Below are positions 1 to 8,398 of a stretch of 64,000 nt of DNA, piece after piece. Below the pieces are notes generated by a model. The model saw only the letters and a program-made list of their open reading frames with translations, was not told where the DNA came from and searched no databases. Origin of the DNA: Alphaproteobacteria bacterium. Its GTDB lineage: Bacteria; Pseudomonadota; Alphaproteobacteria; Caulobacterales; Caulobacteraceae. The stretch lies in NCBI GenBank assembly GCA_018821435.1, contig JAHJME010000019.1, positions 142,732 to 206,731 on the forward strand, in the 5' to 3' direction. Each line of letters starts with the position of its first letter. Position 1 is the first letter of the stretch. The position numbers and the translations under genes are program-made.

Positions 1-1404
1 GGGCGCGGCGGCGTCCATCAGGCTTGCGGCGAAGCTCTCGCCTTCCAGCGGCATCTGCGGGACGCCGTTCACCTGCGACGGGGGCTGGACGCCGATCAAC
101 TCCAGCAGGGTCGGGACCAGGTCGCTGGCGTGAGCGAAGTGGGGTCGCACCTCGCCGCGCGCTTCGATCCGGTTGGGCCACGAGATGACAAGCGGATCGC
201 GGATGCCGCCACCGTGGGTGTTCTGCTTGTAGCGGCGCAGCGGCGTGTTCGACGCCATGGCCCAGCCCTGCGGGAAGTTGGAATGGGTGTCCGGGCCGCC
301 GATGTCGTCGATCCGGGCCAGCTTCTCGGCCATGGGTTCGCCGCGGAAGTTGAAGGGGCCCATGGCGTTGACGAAGCCCAGCGGCCCGCCTTCCTGGGAT
401 GCGCCGTTGTCCGACATGACGATGATCAGGGTGTCGTCGCGCACGCCGGCGCTTTCGAGGAATCCCACCAATCGCGCCAGCTGCTGGTCGGTGTGGTCGA
501 GCATGGCGGCGAAGGCGCTCTGCAGGCGGGTGAACACGCGGCGCTCGTCGTCGCCATAGCTGTCCCAAGGCCGGATGCCGTCGTTGGGGGGCGGCAGCTT
601 TGTGTCCGGCGGGACCAGGCCCATGGCCTTCTGCCGCGCCAGCCGCTGCTCGCGCTCCACATCCCAGCCGTGCTGGAACACCGGGTCGTAGCTCTTGATC
701 AGGTCGGCGGGCGCCTGGTGCGGGGCGTGGCAGGCGCCGGGCGCGAACCAAAGCAGCCAGGGGACGTCCGGCGCATCCGCCGTGTGGTCGGCGATGTAGC
801 GGATCGCCTGATCGGTCAGGTCTTCGGTCAGGTGGTAGCCGGTCTGGAACGTCCCCGGCGGCGTGATGGGCGTGTTGTCGCGCACCAGCTCAGGGGCGTA
901 CTGGTCCGTCTCGGCGTCCATGAAGCCGTAGAACTTGTCGAACCCCCGACCCAGCGGCCAGCCGTCGAACGGACCCGACGGACCGGTCTCGGTCAGGTTG
1001 GTCACGTGCCACTTGCCCAGCATGTAGTTCCGGTAGCCGTGCGGGCGCAGCATCTCGGGCAGGGTCCCGGCCGCCTTGTCGATCTTGCCCCGATAGCCCG
1101 GATAGCCGCTGTCGAAATTGGCCAGGCAACCGACGCCAACCGAGTGATGGTTGCGCCCGGTCAGCAGCGCCGCCCGTGTGGTCGAGCACATGGCGGTGGT
1201 ATGGAAGCCCGCATAGCGCAGCCCCTCAGCGGCCAGGCGGTCGATGGTGGGCGTGCGGATCGGCGAGCCGTAGCAGCCGAAGTCCGAGAAGCCGACGTCG
1301 TCGAACAGCACCACCAGGATGTTCGGGGCGCCCTTGGGCGCCTTCGGCGGCTCCGGCCAAGACGGGATCGAGTCCGCCACGGTCCGTCCGATCTTCCCCG
1401 ACAT
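1..1404 (-). CDS. Arylsulfatase (type I sulfatase), C-terminal part beyond the window
   Basis: This gene runs off the left edge; 468 codons from the ATG at 1404 are visible. Type I sulfatases hydrolyse sulfate esters using a formylglycine made from an active-site Cys or Ser. The N-terminal metal site PNILVVLFDDVGFSD (about residues 27-41) and the segment MCSTTRAALLTGRNHH (about 72-87) are clear, and a later DNGASQEGG segment matches large AtsA-like sulfatases, which are about 750-800 residues. The modification motif reads C-S-T-T-R, with Thr at +2 of the Cys where Pro or Ala is usual. No signal peptide is visible. It is divergent from the histidine kinase at 1541, with a 136-base gap. Substrate is unknown. 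Confidence 0.9.
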   Translation of the reverse strand, partial: MSGKIGRTVADSIPSWPEPPKAPKGAPNILVVLFDDVGFSDFGCYGSPIRTPTIDRLAAEGLRYAGFHTTAMCSTTRAALLTGRNHHSVGVGCLANFDSGYPGYRGKIDKAAGTLPEMLRPHGYRNYMLGKWHVTNLTETGPSGPFDGWPLGRGFDKFYGFMDAETDQYAPELVRDNTPITPPGTFQTGYHLTEDLTDQAIRYIADHTADAPDVPWLLWFAPGACHAPHQAPADLIKSYDPVFQHGWDVEREQRLARQKAMGLVPPDTKLPPPNDGIRPWDSYGDDERRVFTRLQSAFAAMLDHTDQQLARLVGFLESAGVRDDTLIIVMSDNGASQEGGPLGFVNAMGPFNFRGEPMAEKLARIDDIGGPDTHSNFPQGWAMASNTPLRRYKQNTHGGGIRDPLVISWPNRIEARGEVRPHFAHASDLVPTLLELIGVQPPSQVNGVPQMPLEGESFAASLMDAAAP

Positions 1405-1540
1405 GGCTGCGTCCTCTTGTTTTTCGGCGGGCACCATGGCGAAGGCCGCCGAGGCCGCCAAGCGGCGGACTACCCAGTTCGCCCTTTCCCTCCCGCGTGG
1501 GGTGGTTAACAGTCGGCTCCGCAAGCGTCGGGGGCGTGCG

Positions 1541-2608
1541 ATGGCCGGACTTTCGGATTCGATCCGGTATTTCTTCGAGACGAAGGCGCTCAATCCGCAC
1601 GGCATCTGCCTGCTCTGGCGACCCGAGCTGATCTGGACCCACGCGATCTCGGACCTGCTGATCGGGCTGGCCTATTTCTCGATCCCGCTGGTCCTTGGGG
1701 TGTTCCTCTACAATCGCCGCGACGTGCGCTTCAGCTGGGCCGTCTGGATGTTCGTGGCCTTCATCCTGCTGTGCGGGGTCACCCACTTCATGATGATCCT
1801 GACGCTGTGGGTGCCGGTCTACGGGATCGAGGCGCTGATCAAGGGCGCGACCGCCGTGGTCTCGGTGGTGACCGCCGTGGCCCTCTGGCCGCTGCTGCCC
1901 AAGGCCATCGCCCTGCCCTCGACCCACGAACTGCAGACCAGCCTGGCCGAGCGCGACGCCGCGCTGATCGAGCTGCGGACCGCCATGGCGACCATGGTCG
2001 AGATGCGTGAGCACGAGGCGCGCCAGAAGCTGCTGCTGGACGAACTGAACCACCGGGTGAAGAACACCCTGGCCTCAGTGCAGTCCGTGGCGGCCCAGAC
2101 CCTGAATGAATCCAAGGGCATGGACGAGGCGCGGAACCTGTTCCTGGAACGATTGATGGCGCTGTCGGCCACGCACAACCTGCTGGTCAAGCGGGAGTGG
2201 GAGAGCGCCTCCCTGCACGAACTGATCGACGCCGCCCTCCGCCATTACGGCCGGCCCTACGCCTACAGCGGTCCTGACGTGAAGCTGGAAGCCAACCTGG
2301 CGGTCAGCCTGGGCATGGCCCTGCACGAACTGGCCACGAACGCGCTGAAGCACGGCGCCTGGAGCGGTGACGGCCGGATCGACATCGCCCTGAGCCAGAC
2401 GAACGGTTCGCTGGATTTCATCTGGCACGAAAGCGGCGGGCCCATCGTGCAGCCCCCCGGCAAGCGCGGCTTCGGGTCCCGCCTGCTGGAGCGCGGCATC
2501 GCCGCCGAACTGGCGGGCCAGGTCACCCTCGACTTCGCGACCGGCGGCCTGATCTGCATGATCCACGCCCCGCTGTCGGCCCGGCTGCAGGTGGTGCAGG
2601 CGGCCTAG
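1541..2608 (+). CDS. Ethylene-receptor-like membrane sensor, HWE-family histidine kinase
   Basis: A 355-residue protein starting at the ATG MAGLSDSIRYF. Residues about 30-115 form three membrane segments that match the plant ETR1 ethylene-binding domain: ISDLLIGLAYFSIPL then FILLCGVTH. The ETR1 residues Asp25, Tyr32, Ile35, Pro36, Ile62, Cys65 and His69 correspond here to Asp38, Tyr45, Ile48, Pro49, Ile75, Cys78 and His82, including the Cu(I)-binding Cys/His. A short coiled linker (about 130-165) leads to the kinase. Its H-box is ELNHRVKNTLASVQ with phospho-acceptor His171, its N-box is LHELATNALKHG, and a WHESGGP segment follows, all typical of the HWE/HisKA_2 class. There is no receiver domain and no adjacent response regulator. 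It converges on the RyR-domain gene, overlapping its stop by 4 bases. The fold assignment is strong; ethylene as ligand is inferred. Confidence 0.9.
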   Translation: MAGLSDSIRYFFETKALNPHGICLLWRPELIWTHAISDLLIGLAYFSIPLVLGVFLYNRRDVRFSWAVWMFVAFILLCGVTHFMMILTLWVPVYGIEALIKGATAVVSVVTAVALWPLLPKAIALPSTHELQTSLAERDAALIELRTAMATMVEMREHEARQKLLLDELNHRVKNTLASVQSVAAQTLNESKGMDEARNLFLERLMALSATHNLLVKREWESASLHELIDAALRHYGRPYAYSGPDVKLEANLAVSLGMALHELATNALKHGAWSGDGRIDIALSQTNGSLDFIWHESGGPIVQPPGKRGFGSRLLERGIAAELAGQVTLDFATGGLICMIHAPLSARLQVVQAA

Positions 2609-4305
2609 ATGTCGCGCGCCGCCCAGCAGATCGCCTGGGTCTCGTCGACCAGGGCGCGGTCGTACCCCTTCACCTCGTCCGACAGCTGGTCATAGGGCAC
2701 CAGAGCGGGGTGGAGACGCCGCAGCTCGTCCTTCGCCGGAACATCGGCCCAGCGCCAGCCGTCCAGCCGCCGCTGAACGTTCCAGCGCTCGTGTTCCAGC
2801 GCCGCGAGCGCCTCGCGCTCGGCGGCGGTCCGGAACAGCTGGAGCTCTCGGGGAATACGCGGCGGGCCAGCCCGGCCACGCCACAGCGCCGGGTCGATGC
2901 CGGCGCTCGCCAACTTGGCGGGGATATGGGCGACCGCGTCCCTGGTCGCCTGCCGGAAGGTCTCGTCCAGCTCGTCCCACGGACGGCCGGACCGGTTGGC
3001 CGGATCGTTGCGCCGCGCTTCCGGCAGCATCGACCGATAGGCCTCGGAAAAAGCGCGGGCCGCGGCGTCCGGCGCTTCGGACAGGAATTCCGACGCCGCC
3101 ACGATGGCCCCGATGTCGCCGAAGGGGATGAGCGCGTCCAGGCCGCGACCGCCGCTGCGGCTCTGCGTGAGGGTGTGGGCATCGCGTAGCCGGGTAAAGA
3201 TCGCGGGCTCGCCCAGGTCGGAGATCCGCAGCAGGGACTGCAGGATGCCCGCGGCGCCCAGATTGTCGGCGTCGGCGCTGCGACAGACATAGACTGCGGT
3301 GACCGGCCCGCCGGCGGCGATCGTCCGGACCAGCAGGTCGACGCCCGGCTCCACGCCCCGGGTCCCGACCCGGCCCTCGATGAAGACCATCTCGGCGCAG
3401 TGGTCCAGTTCCGGCGCCCGGACCCGGATGGCGCCTTCGAGGGCGCGGGCGCCGGGGTCGATGACCGTGATGCGCGGGATCGCCAGATAGGTCGTGCGGC
3501 CGTTGACGATCAGGTCGCGGGCGATGGCCTGGCCGGCCTGGCCGAAACCCACGATCAGCGCGTGGATGCGCGCATGGCCGACCTCCCGCGCCCGCAGGAA
3601 CGGCGGGTGGCTCAGATGCAGCGCCCGGGCGGCGACCGTGGCGGCCGAGATCACCCGGGTGTTGGGCTCGTTGATCATCGCCGCGGCGTCTTCCGCCAGG
3701 CTGGCGTCGTTGAGGACGACCGTGATGCGCGCGCGAGGCGCGGCGGCGCGGACCACCTTGGCCAGGACCAGACTGCTCGCGGGATCGTCCTGGGCAACCA
3801 GGATCTGTTCGGCGTCGGCGACCCCGGCCTGGACGGTTCGCTCGAGGTCCTCGGCCGGCCAGGGCAGCGCGAAGGCGCTGAGGCGGTGCGCATCGAGAGA
3901 GGGCGCGCCGATCCAGACCGAGCTGAGCCCGCCGACCCGAGCCCGCTCGAACGCTTTCAGCGCGATGTCGCCGGCGCCGATGATCACCACGCGGCGGCGC
4001 ACCAGCCGCGCCAGGGCGACCACCGCCTGTTCGCGCAGCAGCGCGGCCAGGGCGAACAGCGCCGCGCCGAACACCGACAGCAACCCCGTCCAGCGTCCGA
4101 TCAGGAAGCGCAGGTCGGCGGATCCCGGCGCCTGACGGTAGATTTCGTTGTTGATCGAGAACAGCGCGACCGCCCGGTACAGCGCATTGTCGAAGCGGTA
4201 GCCGTAGTCCAGCCAGCCCCACAGACCCAGCAGTACGGTGGTGACCGCGAAGGCGGGCAAGGTCCACGGCGCCGCGGCCGACGCCAGCCGACGCGCGCGC
4301 CTCAA
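2605..4305 (-). CDS. Two-TM protein with tandem Rossmann (TrkA-N/RCK-like) domains and a C-terminal RyR domain
   Basis: A 566-residue protein. Two hydrophobic segments (about 16-32 and 72-92) flank a roughly 40-residue loop, a layout resembling a 2TM channel but with no recognisable K+ selectivity filter. Two nucleotide-binding Rossmann units follow, with motifs VVIIGAGDIA (about 106-115) and ALIVGFGQAGQAIA (about 249-262). The last 70 residues (EHERWNVQRRLDGWRW, LHPALVPYDQLSDEVKGYD) match the RyR domain first seen in ryanodine receptors and later in bacterial proteins. Function is unknown; a ligand-gated ion-flux or nucleotide-sensing role is inference. The start is a TTG preceded by GTGAGG, with no better in-frame ATG or GTG nearby, so the N-terminus is uncertain. 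Confidence 0.82.
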   Translation of the reverse strand: MRRARRLASAAAPWTLPAFAVTTVLLGLWGWLDYGYRFDNALYRAVALFSINNEIYRQAPGSADLRFLIGRWTGLLSVFGAALFALAALLREQAVVALARLVRRRVVIIGAGDIALKAFERARVGGLSSVWIGAPSLDAHRLSAFALPWPAEDLERTVQAGVADAEQILVAQDDPASSLVLAKVVRAAAPRARITVVLNDASLAEDAAAMINEPNTRVISAATVAARALHLSHPPFLRAREVGHARIHALIVGFGQAGQAIARDLIVNGRTTYLAIPRITVIDPGARALEGAIRVRAPELDHCAEMVFIEGRVGTRGVEPGVDLLVRTIAAGGPVTAVYVCRSADADNLGAAGILQSLLRISDLGEPAIFTRLRDAHTLTQSRSGGRGLDALIPFGDIGAIVAASEFLSEAPDAAARAFSEAYRSMLPEARRNDPANRSGRPWDELDETFRQATRDAVAHIPAKLASAGIDPALWRGRAGPPRIPRELQLFRTAAEREALAALEHERWNVQRRLDGWRWADVPAKDELRRLHPALVPYDQLSDEVKGYDRALVDETQAICWAARDI

Positions 4306-4478
4306 GACAGCGCCTCACCGCGGGCTTTCGCCATGTCGGCGCGACGCTGGAGACCGGTGAACATCACGCCGGTGTCTGGCGCGCCGCGCCGCGCGCCTCA
4401 ACGAAATTCCGCCCCCGACGGCGACTGCCACAAAAAATTCACGTTCTGCGCCACGGGCGGGCGGCGAACGACGCGCGC

Positions 4479-5045
4479 CTAGCCGTTGCGGGACGCCCAG
4501 ATCGCCTCGGCGCGCGCCTTCAGCGCCTCGTTCATCGCCAGGAAGCCGCGGCGGACGGGGCCGCGCATGCGCTTACCCAGGGACGGCCCCATCAAGCCGC
4601 CGAAGAACTCGCCGTTGTCGACGACGCAGCCGCTCTCGGCCAACGGGCTGATCTCGATGTAGCGCAGGGTCCTGATCAGTCCGCCTAGCAGCTTCAGCTC
4701 CCAGTGGAGCTGTTCGTTCGGCACCCAGTCCAGGACGCGCGCCTTGATCTCCTGAGTCGACTGGCCCGGCAGCAGCAGATCCAGGGTCAGGATATTGCCG
4801 ATGCGGATTTCACCCTCGGCGCGCGGATAGGTCGGATTCCACTCGGACCAGGCGTCCAGGTCCCGGACCACCTCCCAGATCACCTCCGGCGGCGCCTGGA
4901 TGCCGATGCGGTCTTCGACCCGGAAACCGGTCGGTCCCTTGGGCGGCGGCGGCTTGCCTTCGGTCTTCAGGTTCAGCGTCTTGGGGCCCATCCCACGTCC
5001 GGCGAACGGACCCGCCAGCAGGTTGGGTTCGGGTTTGAAGGGCAT
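4479..5045 (-). CDS. SRPBCC-family protein (START-like lipid/ligand-binding fold)
   Basis: A 188-residue protein. After a Pro/Gly-rich leader of about 40 residues, the segment VEDRIGIQAPPEVIWEVVRDLDAWSEW is a typical polyketide-cyclase/SRPBCC start: a beta strand, then PPEVIWEVV and the D-x-W-x-x-W pattern. The remainder fits a helix-grip fold. The ligand cannot be predicted. The ATG at 5045 overlaps the cysS stop by one base (TGATG), so the two are probably co-transcribed and translationally coupled. Reading upstream of this ATG in frame gives only low-complexity sequence antisense-like to cysS, so I rejected a longer N-terminus. Confidence 0.8.
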   Translation of the reverse strand: MPFKPEPNLLAGPFAGRGMGPKTLNLKTEGKPPPPKGPTGFRVEDRIGIQAPPEVIWEVVRDLDAWSEWNPTYPRAEGEIRIGNILTLDLLLPGQSTQEIKARVLDWVPNEQLHWELKLLGGLIRTLRYIEISPLAESGCVVDNGEFFGGLMGPSLGKRMRGPVRRGFLAMNEALKARAEAIWASRNG

Positions 5046-6472
5046 CAGGCCTGCTCCTTGATGCGCCAGGTGGCGCCGCTGGGACCATCCATCACTTCGA
5101 CGTTCAACGCGGCCAGCTCGGCGCGGATGCGATCCGCCTCGGGCCAGTTCTTGGTCGCACGCGCCGTCAGCCGGTCGGCGATCAGGGCCTCGACCTTGGT
5201 CTTGAGATCGTCGTCGGCCCCGCTGTGGAACCAGGCCTGCGGGTCGGTGGTGAGGAAGCCCATCAGGCCGGCCGCTTCCAGCAGCAGGTCGCGGCCGCTG
5301 GCGACGGCGCGCGCATCCCGGGCCATCACCCCCGCCCGCACCTTGTCGGCCAGCTGGAACAGCGCGGCGAAGGCGGTCGGCGTGTTCAGGTCGTCGTGCA
5401 GGGCGGCTTCCACCGCGGCGTAATCGGCCTCGGCCGCCGGGTTGTCGTAGCCGCCCGCGGCGCCCTCGCCCGCCATGAACCGGCCCGCGTCGTCCAGCAC
5501 CCGGTACAGGCGATCCAGCGCGCTCTTGGCCTGTTCGATCAGGGTGTCGTTCCACTCCAGCGGCTGGCGGTAGTGGCCGCTGAGCAGCGCCCAGCGGATC
5601 GCCTCGCCCGGGTAGAGCTTGAGCAGGTCGTGGGCCAGGGCGACGTTGCCGACGCTCTTGGACATCTTCTCCTCGCCCATGTTGAGGAAGCCGTTGTGCA
5701 TCCAGACGTGGGCGTACTCGTGGCCGTGGCCGGCGCAGACGCCCTGGGCCAGCTCGTTCTCATGGTGCGGGAAGACCAGGTCGATGCCGCCGCCGTGGAT
5801 GTCGATGGGCAGGCCCAGGGCCTCCTCGATCATCGCGGTGCACTCGATGTGCCAGCCCGGACGCCCCTTGCCCCACGGGCTGTCCCACTCGGGCTCGTTT
5901 TCCTTGGACGGCTTCCACAGCACGAAGTCGGCCGGGTGGCGCTTGTAGGGGGCCACATCGACGCGGGCGCCGGCGATCATCTCGTCCATCGGCCGGCCCG
6001 AGAGCTTGCCGTAGTCGGGGAAGGCCTGGGTGTCGAACAGCACGTGGCCGTCGGCGGCGTAGGCGGCCGCCTGGCCCACCAGGTCGCCGATATATTTGAC
6101 GATGGCGTCCATGGTCTCGGTCACCCGAGGCTGGAACGTGGGCGGCAGCGCGCCCAGCGCGGCGGCGTCGGCGTTGTAGGCGTCGAGGTAGCGGTTGGTG
6201 ACCACCGAGATCGGCACGCCCTCTTCGGCGGCCTTGCGGTTGATCTTGTCGTCCACGTCCGTGACGTTGGCGGCGTACTTCACCGCCGCCTCGCCATAGA
6301 CGTCGCGCAACACCCGGAACAGCAGGTCGAAGACGACCACGGGCCGGAAGTTGCCGATGTGCGCGAAGTTGTAGACCGTCGGTCCGCACACGTAGAGCGT
6401 CACCCGCTTGGGATCCTTGGGGGCGAACGGCCGCTTGGCGCGGCTCATGGTGTCATAGAGGCTGAGGGTCAT
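5045..6472 (-). CDS. cysS: Cysteine--tRNA ligase
   Basis: Class I aminoacyl-tRNA synthetase charging tRNA-Cys in the cytoplasm. The 475-residue length is normal. The HIGH motif appears as FAHIGNFRP (about residue 35), and KMSKS is exact in EEKMSKSVGNV (about 268). Zn ligands are visible as Cys in LYVCGPTVYN, Cys in IECTAMIEE and His in VFPHHENELAQG. The C-terminal helical DALR-like region and basic tail are present. It starts at the ATG at 6472, divergent from folE, and the SRPBCC gene follows with a one-base overlap. Confidence 0.98.
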   Translation of the reverse strand: MTLSLYDTMSRAKRPFAPKDPKRVTLYVCGPTVYNFAHIGNFRPVVVFDLLFRVLRDVYGEAAVKYAANVTDVDDKINRKAAEEGVPISVVTNRYLDAYNADAAALGALPPTFQPRVTETMDAIVKYIGDLVGQAAAYAADGHVLFDTQAFPDYGKLSGRPMDEMIAGARVDVAPYKRHPADFVLWKPSKENEPEWDSPWGKGRPGWHIECTAMIEEALGLPIDIHGGGIDLVFPHHENELAQGVCAGHGHEYAHVWMHNGFLNMGEEKMSKSVGNVALAHDLLKLYPGEAIRWALLSGHYRQPLEWNDTLIEQAKSALDRLYRVLDDAGRFMAGEGAAGGYDNPAAEADYAAVEAALHDDLNTPTAFAALFQLADKVRAGVMARDARAVASGRDLLLEAAGLMGFLTTDPQAWFHSGADDDLKTKVEALIADRLTARATKNWPEADRIRAELAALNVEVMDGPSGATWRIKEQA

Positions 6473-6497
6473 TGCTCACGGTAACGCTGCGGAACGG

Positions 6498-6527
6498 TTG
6501 CCCACGATGGGCTTGCGCCCATATACA
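6498..6527 (+). promoter_or_regulatory. Candidate sigma-70-type promoter for folE
   Basis: TTGCCC (6498-6503), an 18-base spacer and TATACA (6522-6527) lie about 110 bases before the folE ATG. The spacer contains a perfect 6-bp inverted repeat (ATGGGC ttgc GCCCAT, 6507-6522), which could be an operator for either folE or the divergent cysS. Seen by eye only. Confidence 0.3.
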
Positions 6528-6639
6528 GATCGTCCGGACGCGAGGCCAATAAAGCCCGGTCCGACGTGAAAGGGTGGCACGCGTCATTTCCGGGACCATC
6601 GTTCCGGCGCAACTCAGCCCTGGAAAGAAACGCTCTCAC

Positions 6640-7269
6640 ATGGATGCTCCTGCCCGCGACCGAACCCTCATCGGGTCCGAGGACGGAACTCTTGAGCCCT
6701 TCAAGCGCCCCACGCGCGACGAAGCGATGGAAGCCGTGCGCACGCTGATCGCGTGGGCCGGCGACGACCCGCGCCGCGAAGGCGTGATCGACACGCCCAA
6801 GCGGGTGGTCGACGCCTATGGCGAATGGTTCGAAGGCTACAAGCTCGATCCGGCGAAGGAGCTCTCGCGCACCTTCGAGGACGTGCAGGGCTACGACGAC
6901 ATCGTCATGCTCCGCGAGATCGAGGTCGAGAGCCACTGCGAGCACCACATGGCGCCGTTCCTGGGCAAGGCCTACGTGGCCTATATGCCGACGAACCGCG
7001 TGGTGGGCATCTCCAAGCTGGCCAAGGTGGTCGAGATCTTCGCCCGCCGTCTCCAGACCCAGGAGACCATGACCCAGCAGATCGCCGACGCCATCACCGA
7101 CAGCCTGCGCCCCGCCGGCGTGGCCGTGCTGATCGACGCGGCGCACCAGTGCATGACCACGCGCGGCGTGCACCACCGCCACGTCTCGACGATCACCACC
7201 CAGTTCACCGGGGTCTTCAAGACCGACCCGACCCTGCGCCAGCGCTTCCTGGACTTCGTGAACCGGTAG
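6640..7269 (+). CDS. folE: GTP cyclohydrolase I
   Basis: Converts GTP to 7,8-dihydroneopterin triphosphate, the first step of folate/pterin synthesis. The 209-residue length fits the family. Signature sequences are VESHCEHHMAPFLGKAYVAY (Zn ligands Cys and His), a conserved VVGISKLAKVVEIFARR helix, and QCMTTRGVHH with the third Zn Cys. I chose the ATG at 6640 (MDAPARDRT) because GGAAAG lies about 11 bases upstream; an in-frame ATG at 6574 would add a 22-residue tail unlike the family. It is divergent from cysS. Confidence 0.96.
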   Translation: MDAPARDRTLIGSEDGTLEPFKRPTRDEAMEAVRTLIAWAGDDPRREGVIDTPKRVVDAYGEWFEGYKLDPAKELSRTFEDVQGYDDIVMLREIEVESHCEHHMAPFLGKAYVAYMPTNRVVGISKLAKVVEIFARRLQTQETMTQQIADAITDSLRPAGVAVLIDAAHQCMTTRGVHHRHVSTITTQFTGVFKTDPTLRQRFLDFVNR

Positions 7270-7286
7270 ACCAAACCGCAGGTTTC

Positions 7287-7347
7287 ACCTCCCCCGTTGC
7301 GGCAGCGACGGCGGGAGGAGGACCGCCCGCCGCTTCGCGGGGGAGGT
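7287..7347. repeat. Intergenic palindromic repeat (CTCCCCC/GGGGGAG arms)
   Basis: Outer arms ACCTCCCCCG (7287-7296) and CGGGGGAGGT (7338-7347) are perfect reverse complements. The interior is also self-complementary (GGCGGG against CCCGCC). It sits between folE and hisI. The arm sequence resembles the longer repeat at 53291-53394, suggesting one dispersed family of the type common in intergenic regions of Caulobacteraceae. It may act as a transcript end or processing site; there is no T-run. Confidence 0.75.
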
Positions 7348-7376
7348 AAGGTGACGTGGGGACGCGGCGGCGCCAT

Positions 7377-7775
7377 ATGACGTCCATGAGCTTGCCCCCC
7401 AAGACCGCCGCCGACATCCTCGAGAACGGCCTGGCGCTGACGCCGCGCTACGACGCCGCCGGCCTGATCGCCGCCGTCGCCACCCACGCCGAGACCGGCG
7501 AGGTGCTGATGCTGGCCTGGATGAACAAGCAGGCGCTGGACAAGACCATGTCCACCGGCGAGGCCCATTACTTCAGCCGCTCCCGCAACGAGCTCTGGCA
7601 CAAGGGCGCCACCAGCGGCCAGGTGCAGGTGGTCGAGGAGCTGCGCATCGACTGCGACCAGGACGCCGTCTGGCTCAAGGTCTGGCCGCAGGGCGACGGC
7701 GGCGCGTGCCACACCGGCCAGCGCTCGTGCTTCTACCGGGTCATCGAGGGCGGCAAGCTGGTGAAGCGGCCATGA
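7377..7775 (+). CDS. hisI: Phosphoribosyl-AMP cyclohydrolase
   Basis: Third step of histidine synthesis: opens the purine ring of phosphoribosyl-AMP. The protein is 132 residues, a stand-alone HisI with no HisE fused. Family signatures are [29 protein letters not shown], the metal-binding DCDQDAVW, and [14 protein letters not shown] with its Cys ligand. The start is either the ATG at 7377 (MTSMSLPP) or the one nine bases later; neither has a strong ribosome-binding site. The stop overlaps the next ATG by four bases (ATGA), coupling it to the LysE exporter. No other his gene is in the window. Confidence 0.95.
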   Translation: MTSMSLPPKTAADILENGLALTPRYDAAGLIAAVATHAETGEVLMLAWMNKQALDKTMSTGEAHYFSRSRNELWHKGATSGQVQVVEELRIDCDQDAVWLKVWPQGDGGACHTGQRSCFYRVIEGGKLVKRP

Positions 7776-8398
7776 CCGTCGTCCAGGCGCTCTCGGCCTA
7801 TGTGGTGGCCGCCGGGCTGCTGACGATCACGCCTGGCCTCGACACCGCGCTGATCCTGCGCACGGCGGCGGTCGAGGGGCCGAAGCGCGCGGTCTTCGCG
7901 GCGCTGGGCATCAACATCGGCTGCCTGATCTGGGGCGCGGCCGTGGCGCTGGGCCTGGGCGCCCTGCTGGCCGCCTCGACCCTGGCGTTCGACATCCTGA
8001 AGTGGGTGGGCGCGGCCTATCTGGTCTGGCTGGGCCTGAACCTGCTGCTCAAGCCGCGCGACCGGTTCGAGATCGCCACGGGCCAGACGCGCGGCGGCGG
8101 CGACCTCACCTGGATGCGCCGGGGCCTGCTGACCAATCTGCTGAACCCCAAGATCGGGATCTTCTACGTCTCGTTCCTGCCCCAGTTCCTGCCGACCGGC
8201 GTCCAGGCCGCGCCGTTCATCTTCCTGCTGGCGGTGATCCACGTACTGATCGGCAGTTGCTGGTCGGGCGTCCTGATCGCCGGCACGCGGCCGATCGCCG
8301 GCGTGCTGCAGCGCGCCGCCGTCGTCCGCTGGCTGGACCGGGTGACCGGTGGGGTCTTCGTGGCGTTCGGGGTGCGGCTGGCGCTGGAGCGGCGCTAG
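7772..8398 (+). CDS. LysE/RhtB-family amino-acid exporter
   Basis: A 208-residue inner-membrane protein with five to six hydrophobic segments. The family signature appears early as [15 protein letters not shown] (usually PGPxxxxV), followed by [17 protein letters not shown], the [15 protein letters not shown] helix and [21 protein letters not shown], which is the conserved N-P-K motif. Members export amino acids or related metabolites by proton antiport; the substrate here is unknown. It overlaps hisI by 4 bases and converges on the epoxide-hydrolase-like gene with a 4-base overlap. Confidence 0.92.
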   Translation: MTVVQALSAYVVAAGLLTITPGLDTALILRTAAVEGPKRAVFAALGINIGCLIWGAAVALGLGALLAASTLAFDILKWVGAAYLVWLGLNLLLKPRDRFEIATGQTRGGGDLTWMRRGLLTNLLNPKIGIFYVSFLPQFLPTGVQAAPFIFLLAVIHVLIGSCWSGVLIAGTRPIAGVLQRAAVVRWLDRVTGGVFVAFGVRLALERR

